Below, one piece after another: positions 26,626 to 35,502 of a DNA stretch of 64,000 nucleotides. The notes beneath the pieces are model-generated. The model had not been told where the DNA came from. It searched no databases and saw nothing but the letters and a program-made list of their open reading frames with translations. Source of the stretch: Phycicoccus jejuensis (GTDB lineage: Bacteria; Actinomycetota; Actinomycetes; Actinomycetales; Dermatophilaceae). How positions within the stretch are numbered: position 1 is the stretch's first letter; every line of letters starts with the position of its first letter. The position numbers and the translations under genes were made by a program. The stretch covers positions 186,001 to 250,000 of the forward strand of contig NZ_JOEE01000004.1 of NCBI RefSeq assembly GCF_000720925.1. The letters run 5' to 3'.

Positions 26626-27468
26626 TCAGTGGATGGTCTCGCCCGGCCCGATGCCGACGATCCAGGCCCGCGTGGCGACGAGGCCGTCGGCGTCGAGCTC
26701 GATGCTCACCCGCTGGCCGCTGCGCAGGTGCAGGAGACCGCTGTCGACGAGCGCGGCGATCGGCACCTCGACCTCGCGGCCGTCGTCGAGCAGCGCGCTG
26801 CCGCCCGTCTCGTCCGGGACCCGGTGGATGGTGGCCTGCACGCCCGGCAGGGTAGCGCGAGCCAGGGCCTCGGCGGTGTGCGCACCCACCCCGAGCGCGA
26901 CGGCGTCGGCCAGCGACGCGGCGTCGTCGACGTCGGTCCGCAGGCCCGCGGCGGGCACCCGGACCGTCTCCCAGCCGAGGTCGGCGTGCGCGGCAGCGCT
27001 CCCCGCCCCGAAGCGCGTCGGGGCCGGCCCGTCGTCGAGCGCGAGGTCCAGCAGCGCCGTGCCGGTGCCGTCGGCGTCGGGGACGACGGCCCGGGGGAGC
27101 CGGCCCGTCCGCTCGAGCGTGGCGGCGAGCTCGGTGCCGGTGAGCGCCGGGTGGTCCCCGAGCAGCACGACGGCGCGGCGGGCGCCCGTGCCGCGGGCCG
27201 CCGCGACCCCGGCCCGCACCGCGGCGTCCAGCCCCCCGCCGGGGTCCGGCACGACCTGGGCGACGACCGCGGCCCAGGCCGCCACGACGGGGTCGCCGGT
27301 GACGACGAGCACGCGGACGCCGGGCAGGGACGCGGCCGCGGCGACGGTGTCGCGGGCGAAGGCGTCGGCGAGGGCCATCCGGTCCTCGCGCGGCAGTGGC
27401 AGGCGCGACTTCGCGAGCGGGCCGCCCTTGACGGGGACGACGACCGCGAGGGGTGGGGGCGAGGGCAC
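26626..27468 (-). CDS. cofC: 2-phospho-L-lactate guanylyltransferase with C-terminal extension
   Basis: Activates 2-phospholactate or phosphoenolpyruvate with GTP for coenzyme F420 synthesis. 280 residues. Seen: VVVPVKGGPLAKSRL near residue 10 (nucleotidyltransferase loop), VPDPGGGLDAAVRAG near residue 81, VVLLGDHPALTG near residue 105 and FGAGSAAAHADLGW near residue 163. The CofC domain ends near residue 210; a further ~65 residues (VPDETGGSALLDDGREVEV, LRSGQRVSIELDADG) look like a small beta-barrel, perhaps OB/cold-shock-like. GTG 27466-27468 puts the motif at the N-terminus. It diverges from the acyltransferase gene. Confidence 0.82.
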   Translation of the reverse strand: MPSPPPLAVVVPVKGGPLAKSRLPLPREDRMALADAFARDTVAAAASLPGVRVLVVTGDPVVAAWAAVVAQVVPDPGGGLDAAVRAGVAAARGTGARRAVVLLGDHPALTGTELAATLERTGRLPRAVVPDADGTGTALLDLALDDGPAPTRFGAGSAAAHADLGWETVRVPAAGLRTDVDDAASLADAVALGVGAHTAEALARATLPGVQATIHRVPDETGGSALLDDGREVEVPIAALVDSGLLHLRSGQRVSIELDADGLVATRAWIVGIGPGETIH

Positions 27469-27557
27469 GTGCCGATCCTGACACCCCGCCGTGGCACGCT
27501 CGACATCACCTGCACCGCGGACCAGAATGCGGTGACCCCCACCCCGGAAGGCCACAG

Positions 27558-28316
27558 GTGACCACCCCGACCGACAGCTCGCGTCCCTTCGGGTACCGGT
27601 TCGCCATCGCCGTCCTCCGGCCGGTCCTCCGGGCGCTGACGCGCCGCCGCTGGGAGGGGGTCGAGCACCTGCCGACCACGGGCGGCTGGGTCGTGTGCCC
27701 CAACCACGTCTCGCACGTCGACCCGCTCGCCTTCGCGCACTTCCTCGTCGACCAGGGGTACTCGCCGCGCTTCCTCGGCAAGGACGAGGTCTTCCGCGTC
27801 CCGGTCGTCGGGGCGGTGCTGCGCTCGGCCGACCAGATCCCGGTGCACCGCGAGTCGGGCAGCGCGGTCGACGCCTACCGCGCCGCGGTCGCCGCGGTCC
27901 GCGCGAACAAGTGCGTCGCCATCTACCCGGAGGGCACGCTCACCCGCGACCCCGGCCTCTGGCCGATGCGCGGGAAGACCGGCGCGGCCCGCGTCGCCCT
28001 CGAGACCCGGTGCCCCGTCGTCCCCGTCGCGGTCTGGGGGCCGCAGGAGATGCTCGCGCCGTACGCGCGGGTGCCGCGGCTCCTGCCGCGCCCCGTCATG
28101 CGGGTGCGGGCCGGCCGCCCGGTCGACCTCGCGGACCTCTACGACCTGCCGGTGACGGCCGACGTGCTCGCCGAGGCGACCCGCCGGATCATGGCCGCCA
28201 TCACCACCGAGCTCGAGGTGCTGCGGGGCGAGCCCGCGCCCGCCGAGCGCTTCGACCCCCGACGGGCCCGCGTCACCCCGACCGGCCGACCCCGACCGAT
28301 CGAGGAGGCGTCATGA
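27558..28316 (+). CDS. 1-acyl-sn-glycerol-3-phosphate acyltransferase (PlsC family)
   Basis: Membrane-associated acyltransferase that makes phosphatidic acid, 252 residues. Seen: the HX4D catalytic motif in NHVSHVDPLAF near residue 46, FLGKDEVFRVPVVG, and YPEGTLTRD near residue 123, the acceptor-binding motif. GTG 27558 has GGAAGG 6 nt upstream. The stop overlaps gpsA by 4 bp (ATGA), so phospholipid precursor and acyl transfer steps are coupled. Confidence 0.9.
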   Translation: MTTPTDSSRPFGYRFAIAVLRPVLRALTRRRWEGVEHLPTTGGWVVCPNHVSHVDPLAFAHFLVDQGYSPRFLGKDEVFRVPVVGAVLRSADQIPVHRESGSAVDAYRAAVAAVRANKCVAIYPEGTLTRDPGLWPMRGKTGAARVALETRCPVVPVAVWGPQEMLAPYARVPRLLPRPVMRVRAGRPVDLADLYDLPVTADVLAEATRRIMAAITTELEVLRGEPAPAERFDPRRARVTPTGRPRPIEEAS

Positions 28317-29311
28317 GCCGAGCGGCCGTCTACGGCACCGGGAGCTGGGGCACCGCCTTCGCGGCCGTCCTCGCCGATGCCGGGACCCCGGTGACGATGT
28401 GGGGCCGGCGTCCCGAGGTCGTCGCGCAGGTCAACGAGGGCGTCAACCGCGACTACCTCCCCGAGCTGCGCCTGCCGGGCACCGTCCGCGCGACGACCGA
28501 CCCGGCGGAGGCCGCGGACGGCGCGGACGTCGTCGTTCTCGCGGTGCCCTCGCAGACCCTGCGCGACAACCTCACCGCCTGGGGGCACGTGCTGCCGGGC
28601 GACGCCGCGGTCGTCTCGCTCATGAAGGGCGTCGAGCTCGGCACGACCCGGCGGATGTCGGAGGTCGTCGCCGAGGTCGGGGGCGTGGACCCCGACCGGG
28701 TCGTCGTCGTCTCCGGTCCCAACCTCGCGCGCGAGATCGCGGCCAAGCAGCCCGCCGCGTCCGTCGTCGCGAGCCGGAGCGAGGAGATGGCCGAGCGCGT
28801 GGCCGCGGCCTGTGCCGCACCGTACTTCCGCCCGTACACCGGCTCCGACGTCGTCGGCACCGAGATCGCCGGGGCCGTCAAGAACGTCATCGCCCTCGCC
28901 GTCGGGATGGCCGAGGGCCTCGGGATGGGCGACAACTCCAAGGCCTCGATCATCACCCGCGGCCTCGCCGAGACGATGCGCCTCGGGACCGCGCTCGGCG
29001 GCGAGGCCGTGACCTTCGCGGGCCTCGCCGGGGTCGGGGACCTCATCGCGACGTGCATGTCGCCGCTGTCGCGCAACCACTCCTTCGGCGTCCGGCTCGG
29101 GCAGGGGATGGCCGTCGACGAGGTCGTCGCGCTGACCCGGCAGACCGCCGAGGGGGTCAAGTCCTGCACCTCGATCCTCGAGCTCGCCGGGGCGCACGGC
29201 GTCGACGTGCCGATCATCGAGCAGGTCGACGCGATGATCCGGCACGGTCGGACCGCGCAGGAGGTCGTCGCCGCCCTGCTCTCGCGGCCCCGCAAGGCCG
29301 AGACCGCCTGA
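28313..29311 (+). CDS. gpsA: glycerol-3-phosphate dehydrogenase [NAD(P)+]
   Basis: Reduces dihydroxyacetone phosphate to sn-glycerol-3-phosphate for phospholipids. 332 residues. Seen: GTGSWGTAFAAVLADAG at residue 7 (Rossmann), VVSGPNLAREIA near residue 133, and GAVKNVIALAVGMAEGLGMGDNSKA near residue 184 with the catalytic Lys. The AGGAGG before the ATG lies inside the upstream acyltransferase gene. It converges on the PLP enzyme gene with a 21-bp gap. Confidence 0.96.
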   Translation: MSRAAVYGTGSWGTAFAAVLADAGTPVTMWGRRPEVVAQVNEGVNRDYLPELRLPGTVRATTDPAEAADGADVVVLAVPSQTLRDNLTAWGHVLPGDAAVVSLMKGVELGTTRRMSEVVAEVGGVDPDRVVVVSGPNLAREIAAKQPAASVVASRSEEMAERVAAACAAPYFRPYTGSDVVGTEIAGAVKNVIALAVGMAEGLGMGDNSKASIITRGLAETMRLGTALGGEAVTFAGLAGVGDLIATCMSPLSRNHSFGVRLGQGMAVDEVVALTRQTAEGVKSCTSILELAGAHGVDVPIIEQVDAMIRHGRTAQEVVAALLSRPRKAETA

Positions 29312-29332
29312 GCCGCAGCGGCACCCGCGGGG

Positions 29333-30439
29333 TCAGCCCGCTGCGTGCTCCAGGGCGGCCGCGAGGTCGCGCCACAGGTCGTCGACGTCCTCGACGCCGA
29401 CCGAGAGCCGCAGCAGCTCGTCGGGGACCTTGAGGGGCTCGTCGGGCTGGCGCTTGCGTCGCTCGAGGAGGCTCTCGACGCCGCCGAGGCTCGTCGCGTG
29501 CACCCAGAGCCGCGTGGCGGCCGAGACGCGCTCGGCGCCGTCGGCCCCGCCGACGACCTCGATGCTGACGATCGCGCCGAAGCCGGGGTAGCGGACGCGG
29601 GTGACGGCCGGGTGGCCCTCGAGCCGGCGCGCGAGCTCGACCGCGCTCGCACAGGCCCGCTCGAGGCGCAGGTGCAGGGTGCGCATCCCGCGCAGCGCGA
29701 GCCAGGACTCCATCGGCCCGGCGATGGCGCCCCGCAGGCGCCGGTACCGGTGCAGGCGGTCGTGGAGGGCGCGGCCGGCCTCGGTGGGCGCCGTGACGAC
29801 GGCGCCGAGGAGGACGTCGCTGTGGCCGGCGAGGTACTTGGTGACCGAGTGCACGACGACGTCGGCGCCGTCCTCGAGCGGCCGCTGGAGGAGCGGCGTC
29901 GCGAAGGTGTTGTCGACGACCGTCAGCACCCCGCGCTCGCGGGCGGCGGCGGCGAGGGTCGCGACCTCGGCGACCTCGAGGAGGGGGTTGGTCGGCGACT
30001 CCAGCCAGAGCAGGTCGGCGCCCTCGAGGGCGGCGACGACCGCCGCGGTGTCGGTGAGGTCGACCCGGCGGACCGTCGCGGCGCCCTCGGCCTCGAGGTC
30101 GCCGACGGTCGCCATCACGCCGTTGTAGGCGGCGTCCGGGACGACGACGGTGCCGCCGTGGGGGAGGAGCGAGAACGCGGCGGACACGGCGGCCATCCCG
30201 GAGGCGAGGACGAGGGCGTCGCCGCCCTCGAGCGAGCCGAGGGCCTCCTCGAGGGCCGACCACGTCGGGTTGCCGCCGCGGCCGTAGCTGACCGCGCCGT
30301 CGGCGTGGTAGGTCGAGGTGAGCACGAGCGGCGCGCCGACCTGCGCTCCCGGGGAGGCCGGCTCGCGCCCGAGGGCGACGAGCCGGGTGGCGGGGGCGAG
30401 GGGCTCGGGCGAGGAGGGGCCGTCGGTCACGAGGGCCAC
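29333..30439 (-). CDS. PLP-dependent transsulfuration enzyme (cystathionine gamma-synthase/lyase family)
   Basis: 368 residues, slightly short for the Cys/Met metabolism PLP family. Seen: VSYGRGGNPTWSALEEAL near residue 50 (the YxRxxNPT type motif), SGMAAVSAAFSLL near residue 79, VDNTFATPLLQRPL near residue 171 and the PLP lysine in HSVTKYLAGHSDVLLG near residue 197. Gamma-synthase and gamma-lyase cannot be separated from sequence by eye. Start taken at 30439; a GTG at 30428-30430 is also possible. Divergent from ddl with 26 bp between starts. Confidence 0.88.
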   Translation of the reverse strand: MALVTDGPSSPEPLAPATRLVALGREPASPGAQVGAPLVLTSTYHADGAVSYGRGGNPTWSALEEALGSLEGGDALVLASGMAAVSAAFSLLPHGGTVVVPDAAYNGVMATVGDLEAEGAATVRRVDLTDTAAVVAALEGADLLWLESPTNPLLEVAEVATLAAAARERGVLTVVDNTFATPLLQRPLEDGADVVVHSVTKYLAGHSDVLLGAVVTAPTEAGRALHDRLHRYRRLRGAIAGPMESWLALRGMRTLHLRLERACASAVELARRLEGHPAVTRVRYPGFGAIVSIEVVGGADGAERVSAATRLWVHATSLGGVESLLERRKRQPDEPLKVPDELLRLSVGVEDVDDLWRDLAAALEHAAG

Positions 30440-30452
30440 CCTAGGGGCGGCT

Positions 30453-30458
30453 AGAGTC
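30453..30458 (+). promoter_or_regulatory. -10 box of ddl
   Basis: TAGAGT ends 7 nt before the ddl ATG, consistent with a leaderless or near-leaderless transcript. Confidence 0.45.
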
Positions 30459-30465
30459 CTCTGCG

Positions 30466-31587
30466 ATGACCGACCGCCCAGCCGACAAGATCCGCGTCGC
30501 CCTCGTCTTCGGGGGCCGCTCGTCGGAGCACGCCGTCTCCTGCGCGACCGCCGCGAGCGTCCTCGAGGCGCTCGACCGCGACCGCTACGACGTCGTGCCC
30601 GTGGGCATCGCCAAGGACGGCCACTGGGTCCTCGCCGCCGACGACCCCGAGCCGCTGCGGCTCGCGCCCGACCACGAGCCGCAGGTCGACGGCGGGTCGG
30701 CGAGCGTCATCGTCCCGACCTCGGCCACCGACCGCACCCTCGTCGTCCACGAGGCGGGGCAGGCGCCGCGCACGCTCGGGGAGGTCGACGTCGTCTTCCC
30801 GCTGCTCCACGGCCCGTTCGGCGAGGACGGCACCATCCAGGGGCTGCTCGACCTCGCCGACGTCCGCTACGTCGGGTCGGGCGTCACCGCCTCGGCGGTC
30901 ATGATGGACAAGGCGATGATGAAGACCGTGCTGGCGGCGGCCGGCCTGCCGATCGGCCCGTACGTCGTCATCACCGACCGCGACTGGCGGCGCGACCCCG
31001 CGGCCGCGATGGACGCCGTCGGCGCCCTGACCTTCCCGGTGTTCGTCAAGCCGGCCCGCGCCGGGTCGAGCATGGGCATCACCAAGGTCGCGTCGACGGA
31101 CGCCCTCGAGGCCGCGATCGAGGCGGCCCGCGAGCACGACCCCAAGGTCGTCGTCGAGCAAGGCATCGTCGGGCGCGAGATCGAGTGCGGCGTCCTCGAG
31201 GGCCGTGGCACCGACGCCCCCCGCACGAGCGAGCTCGGCGAGTGCGTCGTCGTGCAGAACCACGACTTCTACGACTTCGAGGCCAAGTACCTCGCGGGGG
31301 ACGACGTGCGGCTCGAGGCGCCGGCCGACGTGCCGTCGCAGGTGGCCGACGACATCCGGTCGATGGCGGCGCGCGCCTTCGAGGCCGCAGGCTGCGAGGG
31401 CCTCGCCCGCGTCGACTTCTTCCTCACCGACGAGGGCGAGATCGTCCTCAACGAGGTCAACACGATGCCCGGCTTCACCCCCAGCTCGATGTACCCGCGG
31501 ATGTGGGCCGCGACCGGGGTCGCCTACCCCGAGCTCATCGACGAGCTCGTCGCGCTGGCGCTCGAGCGGCGCACCGGCCTGCGCTGA
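30466..31587 (+). CDS. ddl: D-alanine--D-alanine ligase
   Basis: ATP-dependent synthesis of D-Ala-D-Ala for peptidoglycan. 373 residues. Seen: VFGGRSSEHAVSCATA near residue 11, LLHGPFGEDGTIQGLL near residue 109, the ATP-grasp core FVKPARAGSSMGITKV near residue 191 and EVNTMPGFTPSSMYPRMW near residue 328 with metal and phosphate ligands. A DUF3515 lipoprotein gene converges on it. Confidence 0.96.
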   Translation: MTDRPADKIRVALVFGGRSSEHAVSCATAASVLEALDRDRYDVVPVGIAKDGHWVLAADDPEPLRLAPDHEPQVDGGSASVIVPTSATDRTLVVHEAGQAPRTLGEVDVVFPLLHGPFGEDGTIQGLLDLADVRYVGSGVTASAVMMDKAMMKTVLAAAGLPIGPYVVITDRDWRRDPAAAMDAVGALTFPVFVKPARAGSSMGITKVASTDALEAAIEAAREHDPKVVVEQGIVGREIECGVLEGRGTDAPRTSELGECVVVQNHDFYDFEAKYLAGDDVRLEAPADVPSQVADDIRSMAARAFEAAGCEGLARVDFFLTDEGEIVLNEVNTMPGFTPSSMYPRMWAATGVAYPELIDELVALALERRTGLR

Positions 31588-31607
31588 CGCGCCGCCGCCG
31601 CGGGGGT

Positions 31608-32045
31608 TCAGCGGCAGCGGAGACCGTTGGGCGGCAGGGCCTTCGCGACCTCGTCGAAGGCCGGCAGCAGGAGCGGCGCGGGGTCGTAGGCCGACGGCAC
31701 GAGCACCTCGAGCGCGGGGTCGGTGCCGAACGTCGTGAAGCGCGTGCCGTCCGAGAGGCTCGACGGGATCCATCCGACGCCGTCGATCTCGATGCACTCC
31801 GTCTCGGTCGGCGCCAGCGCGCCGACGCCGCAGCGCGCGACCACCGCGGGGTCGCCCCACGCGGCGACGGCAGCGTTCGCGGGGTCGGTGTCGACGCGCT
31901 CGTGGCCGCCGACCTGCGCCGGCCAGCGGGGGTCGCCGCAGCCCGCGGCGCCCCCGGGCACGCTCACCCCGACGGCCGAGGAGCACCCGGACAGCAGGAC
32001 GGCGGCAGCGCCGAGCGCTGCCGCCGTCCGACGGGGTCCGGGCAC
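31608..32045 (-). CDS. DUF3515-family lipoprotein
   Basis: 145 residues. The signal peptide RRTAAALGAAAVLLSGC ends in the lipobox LLSGC. The exported domain has four cysteines (AGCGDPRW, ARCGVG, TECIE, and the last LRCR), probably two disulfides, and the motif GVGWIPSSLSDGTRFTTFGTDPALEVLVP typical of DUF3515. The family is conserved in actinobacteria beside ddl and thiL; function unknown. Two bp separate it from the Lrp-type gene upstream on the same strand. Confidence 0.85.
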   Translation of the reverse strand: MPGPRRTAAALGAAAVLLSGCSSAVGVSVPGGAAGCGDPRWPAQVGGHERVDTDPANAAVAAWGDPAVVARCGVGALAPTETECIEIDGVGWIPSSLSDGTRFTTFGTDPALEVLVPSAYDPAPLLLPAFDEVAKALPPNGLRCR

Positions 32046-32047
32046 GC

Positions 32048-32281
32048 TCAGACGTGGACCACGGTGCACGTGAGGGTGCGGGTGATGCCCTCGGTGTCCT
32101 GGATGCGGGAGATGACGAGCTTGCCCAGCTCGTCGACGGTCGCGGCCTCCACCCGGGCGATGACGTCGTAGGGGCCGGTGACGTCCTCGGCGAGGACGAC
32201 GCCGTCGATGTCGGCGATCGTCGCGGCGACGGACGCGGCGCGCCCGACGTCGGTCTGGATCAGGATGTAGGCCTGGACCAC
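32048..32281 (-). CDS. stand-alone Lrp/AsnC ligand-binding (RAM) domain protein
   Basis: 77 residues, GTG start at 32279-32281. The whole protein is one RAM/ACT-like domain (YILIQTDVGRAASVAATIADIDGV, VTGPYDVIARVEAATVDELGKLVISRIQ), with no DNA-binding helix-turn-helix. Such proteins bind amino acids and form dimers or octamers; they may modulate full Lrp proteins. Just upstream of the DUF3515 gene and transcribed with it. Confidence 0.88.
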   Translation of the reverse strand: MVQAYILIQTDVGRAASVAATIADIDGVVLAEDVTGPYDVIARVEAATVDELGKLVISRIQDTEGITRTLTCTVVHV

Positions 32282-32412
32282 TGAACTCCACCTTGTCGTC
32301 GGTCGGCGGGGCCGGTGCGGCCCCGCACGTGGTGCCCACCGGGTCCGGCGGGGCTCGACCCAGACGCTACCGTGCCGGTGGACCGGACGTCACCGCAGGG
32401 AGGGAGCACCGC

Positions 32413-33420
32413 GTGGAGCGCCTGCGCGACCTGGACGAGGCCGAGCTCCTCGCCCGCGTTTTCCCCCTCTACGCCGCGGCCGTGGCCCCGGACGACGCGG
32501 CCCTGCGGGTCGGCCCGGGCGACGACGCCGCGGTGCTCGCGACCCCGTCCGGCACGGTCGTCGCGACGACCGACGGGATGGTCCGCGGCCGCGACTGGCG
32601 CGACGACTGGTCGAGCGCGCACGACGTCGGCGTCAAGGTGAGCGTGCAGAACCTCGCCGACGTCGCGGCGATGGGCGCCGTCCCGACCGGGCTGCTCGTC
32701 TCGCTCGTCGCCGACCCCGACACCCCGGTCGACTGGGTGCTCGGGCTGGCCGAGGGCATCGCCGCGGTGTCGCGGGAGTCCGGCGCACCCGTCGTCGGCG
32801 GCGACCTGTCGTCCGGGCCGGCGGGGGTCGTGACGGTCACCCTCACGGCGCTCGGCGACCTGCGCGGCCGGCGACCGGTCCGGCGCTCGGGCGCGCGCCC
32901 CGGCGACGTCGTCGCCGTCTGCGGCACGCTCGGGACCTCCGGCGGCGGCCTGGCCCTCTACCTCGCGGGGCGTTCGTCCGGGGGAGGGGAGGACGCCGAC
33001 CGGCTGCGCGCGGCCCACCGGGCGCCGCGGCCGCCGTGGGAGGCCGGGCCGGTCGCCGCCGAGGCCGGCGCGCACGCGCTCGTCGACGTCTCGGACGGGC
33101 TCGTCACCGACCTCGGGCGGGTCGCCCGGGCGAGCGGGGTGGGCATCGACCTGTCGGGGGAGGCGCTGCGGACGCGGTTCGCGAGCGGCCCGCTGGAGCG
33201 CTGCCTCGGCGCGGACGAGGCGCTGCGCCAGGTGCTCGGCGGGGGCGAGGAGCACTCGCTCGTCGGGTGCTTCCCGGCGTCGGTCGACCTCGGAGCGCTG
33301 CCGGGGCGGCCGTGGGTGGCGGTGGGCCGGGTCGGCGGGACCGGGCCCGACGGCGCGAGCGTCACCGTCGACGGGGTCGTGCCGGACGTGCGCGGCTGGG
33401 ACCACTTCGCCGGCGCCTGA
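32413..33420 (+). CDS. thiL: thiamine-monophosphate kinase
   Basis: Phosphorylates TMP to the coenzyme TPP; 335 residues. Seen: VGPGDDAAVLATPSG near residue 35 (metal Asp), TTDGMVRGRDW near residue 54, NLADVAAMGAVPTG near residue 81, VVGGDLSSGP near residue 129 and DVSDGLVTDLGRVA near residue 230. GTG 32413 follows AGGGAGGGAGC, better than farther upstream starts. A 17-bp-stem terminator separates it from convergent rpmB. Confidence 0.95.
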   Translation: MERLRDLDEAELLARVFPLYAAAVAPDDAALRVGPGDDAAVLATPSGTVVATTDGMVRGRDWRDDWSSAHDVGVKVSVQNLADVAAMGAVPTGLLVSLVADPDTPVDWVLGLAEGIAAVSRESGAPVVGGDLSSGPAGVVTVTLTALGDLRGRRPVRRSGARPGDVVAVCGTLGTSGGGLALYLAGRSSGGGEDADRLRAAHRAPRPPWEAGPVAAEAGAHALVDVSDGLVTDLGRVARASGVGIDLSGEALRTRFASGPLERCLGADEALRQVLGGGEEHSLVGCFPASVDLGALPGRPWVAVGRVGGTGPDGASVTVDGVVPDVRGWDHFAGA

Positions 33421-33437
33421 ACCCTGCCCGGAAGACG

Positions 33438-33476
33438 CGGAACGGGCGGCCTCCGCGAGGGAGGCCGCCCGTTCCG
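33438..33476. terminator. bidirectional terminator between thiL and rpmB
   Basis: Perfect 17-bp stem (33438-33454 with 33460-33476) and a 5-nt loop GCGAG, between two convergent genes, 17 bp after thiL and 18 bp after rpmB on the other strand. No long T-run on either side. Confidence 0.8.
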
Positions 33477-33494
33477 AGGTGCGTCAGGGGGAGG

Positions 33495-33689
33495 TCAGCG
33501 CTTGACCTTGCCCGCCTTGAGGCACGAGGTGCAGACGTTGAGCCGCTTCGGGGTCACACCGGCCTCGCCCACCATCGCCTTGACGCGCTGGATGTTGGGG
33601 TTCCAACGGCGCTTCGTGCGGCGGTGCGAGTGCGAGATGTTGTGCCCGAAACCGGGGCCCTTGCCGCAGACGTCGCAGTTGGCAGCCAC
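33495..33689 (-). CDS. rpmB: 50S ribosomal protein L28
   Basis: 64 residues. Seen: [32 protein letters not shown] and [12 protein letters not shown]. The CxxC pairs (CDVC, CTSC) make this the zinc-binding C+ form. A GGAGAT precedes the ATG. Zinc-independent paralogues exist in many actinobacteria, but none is seen in this window. Confidence 0.97.
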   Translation of the reverse strand: MAANCDVCGKGPGFGHNISHSHRRTKRRWNPNIQRVKAMVGEAGVTPKRLNVCTSCLKAGKVKR

Positions 33690-33761
33690 GGGAGATCTCC
33701 TGATGCAGTAACGGTCGTGTGGTCATCGGGGCGCGGCGCAGAGCGCACGCGCAACCGGACA

Positions 33762-33791
33762 AGAGTAGCCGAGGGCCACCGGCCCGACCAA
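33762..33791 (-). promoter_or_regulatory. rpmB promoter
   Basis: On the minus strand TTGGTC (33786-33791) and TACTCT (33762-33767) are 18 bp apart, leaving a leader of about 65 nt before rpmB. Confidence 0.45.
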
Positions 33792-33824
33792 AACGGCTCC
33801 GGCGGGGGCGACGGACCACCCCGT

Positions 33825-33830
33825 TACCCT
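33825..33830 (+). promoter_or_regulatory. -10 box of the DAK2/FakA-like gene
   Basis: TACCCT ends 6 nt before the GTG at 33837; a leaderless transcript is likely. Confidence 0.5.
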
Positions 33831-33836
33831 GACATC

Positions 33837-35501
33837 GTGCCCGACGTCCTCACCGCCGCCGACGCCCGGCAGTGGGCCCTGCTGACCCGGGCCGCCCTCG
33901 CGGCGCGCCGCACGGAGATCGACGAGCTCAACGTCTTCCCCGTGCCCGACGGCGACACGGGCACCAACCTCTACCTCACCCTCGACGGCGCGATCGACGA
34001 GGTCGTCGCGGCGCGCTCGGCCGACGGGGGGAGCGGCGCCGTCGGGCTCGTCGAGGAGTGCCGCACGCTGCGCCGCGCCGTCCTGCTCTCGGCCCGCGGC
34101 AACTCCGGGGTCATCCTCAGCCAGGTGGTCGGAGGCGTCTGCGACGTCGTCGTCGAGGAGGACGCCGCCGAGGTCGACGTCGCGCTCCTCGCCGCCTGCC
34201 TCGAGCGGGGGGCGGCCAAGGCCCGGGCCAGCGTCGCGCACCCGCAGGAGGGGACCATCCTCAGCGTCGCCGACGCCGCGGCGGCCGGGGCCCGGGCGGC
34301 CTGCGACGCCGGCGGCTCGATGGCCCAGGTGTCGGCCGCCGCCGTCGAGGCCGCGACGGAGGCGCTCGCCCGCACGCCCGAACAGCTGCCGGCCCTCGCC
34401 CGCGCCGGGGTCGTCGACGCCGGGGGAGCGGGCTGCGTCCTGCTCCTCGAGGCACTGCACCGGGTCGTCACCGGTGCGTGGACGAGCGCCGACGAGGGGC
34501 TGCTCACCGCGGCGAGCGGCACCGACCCCGCGCGCTGGCACTCCCCGCCGCGGCGCCCGTCGCCGGACGACACGGCCGACGAGACCGAGGCGCCCGGGCC
34601 GGCCTTCGAGGTGATGTACCTGCTGCTGGACACCGACGCCGCGCGCGTGCAGGCGCTGACCGAGCAGCTCGACGCCCTCGGCGACTCGCTCATCGTCGTC
34701 GGCGGCCCGGACCTCTGGAACGTCCACGTGCACGTCGACGACGCCGGCGCCGCGGTCGAGGCCGCGCTCGGCGCGGGCCGGCTGGAGCGCATCCGCATCA
34801 CCCACCTGCCGAGCCAGGTCGCGGCCCGTGAGGCCGTCGTGCCCCTCGGGGTCGTCGCCGGCGCCGCGGGGCCGGGGGTCGTGGCCCTGCTCGAGGAGGC
34901 GGGCGCCGTCGCGCTGGAGTTCGGCCCGGGCCGGCGCGCCTCGGCCAGCCAGCTGCTCGACGCCGCCCGGCGCACCGGGGCCTCCGCGGTCGTCGTCCTG
35001 CCCGCCGACCCCGACGGGCTGATGGCCGCCGAGGTCGCCGCCGAGGCCGGCGCGGCCGACGGCCTCGAGGTGCACGTCGTCCCCGCCCGCACCACCGTGC
35101 AGGCCATCGCGGCGATGGCCGTCCTCGACCCCGCGCGGCCGGTGCACGCCAACGTCGTCGCGATGACCCAGGCCGCCGTCGCGACCCGCCACGGGGCGGT
35201 GTCGGTGGCCACCAAGGAGGCGCTGACCTGGGCCGGCGTCTGCCGCCCGGGCGACGTCCTCGGGATCGTCGACGGCGACGTCGCGTTCCTCGGCACCGAC
35301 CTCGCGGCCTCGGCGCGCGACGTCCTCGACCGGCTCCTCGCGGCCGGCGGCGAGCTCGTCACCCTGGTCCGCGGCGCCGACGCGGACCCGCTGCTCGTCG
35401 AGCGCCTCGCCACCGACCTCGGGCGCGAGCGGCCCGAGCTCGAGGTCGTCGTCCTCGACGGCGGCCAGCCCGTGTACCCGCTGCTCATCGGGGTGGAGTG
35501 A
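33837..35501 (+). CDS. DAK2 domain fatty-acid-kinase-like protein (FakA/YloV family)
   Basis: 554 residues. The N-terminal DhaL-like nucleotide domain shows NVFPVPDGDTGTNLYLTL near residue 36 (Mg-binding Asp cluster) and LLSARGNSGVILSQ near residue 86; the C-terminal half (from about residue 330) matches the FakA region VVAGAAGPGVVALLEEAG. FakA phosphorylates fatty acids held by a DegV-type FakB; no degV gene is in this window. Located just before recG as in many Gram-positives, with a 1-bp gap, so the pair is co-transcribed. Confidence 0.9.
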   Translation: MPDVLTAADARQWALLTRAALAARRTEIDELNVFPVPDGDTGTNLYLTLDGAIDEVVAARSADGGSGAVGLVEECRTLRRAVLLSARGNSGVILSQVVGGVCDVVVEEDAAEVDVALLAACLERGAAKARASVAHPQEGTILSVADAAAAGARAACDAGGSMAQVSAAAVEAATEALARTPEQLPALARAGVVDAGGAGCVLLLEALHRVVTGAWTSADEGLLTAASGTDPARWHSPPRRPSPDDTADETEAPGPAFEVMYLLLDTDAARVQALTEQLDALGDSLIVVGGPDLWNVHVHVDDAGAAVEAALGAGRLERIRITHLPSQVAAREAVVPLGVVAGAAGPGVVALLEEAGAVALEFGPGRRASASQLLDAARRTGASAVVVLPADPDGLMAAEVAAEAGAADGLEVHVVPARTTVQAIAAMAVLDPARPVHANVVAMTQAAVATRHGAVSVATKEALTWAGVCRPGDVLGIVDGDVAFLGTDLAASARDVLDRLLAAGGELVTLVRGADADPLLVERLATDLGRERPELEVVVLDGGQPVYPLLIGVE

Positions 35502-35502
35502 C

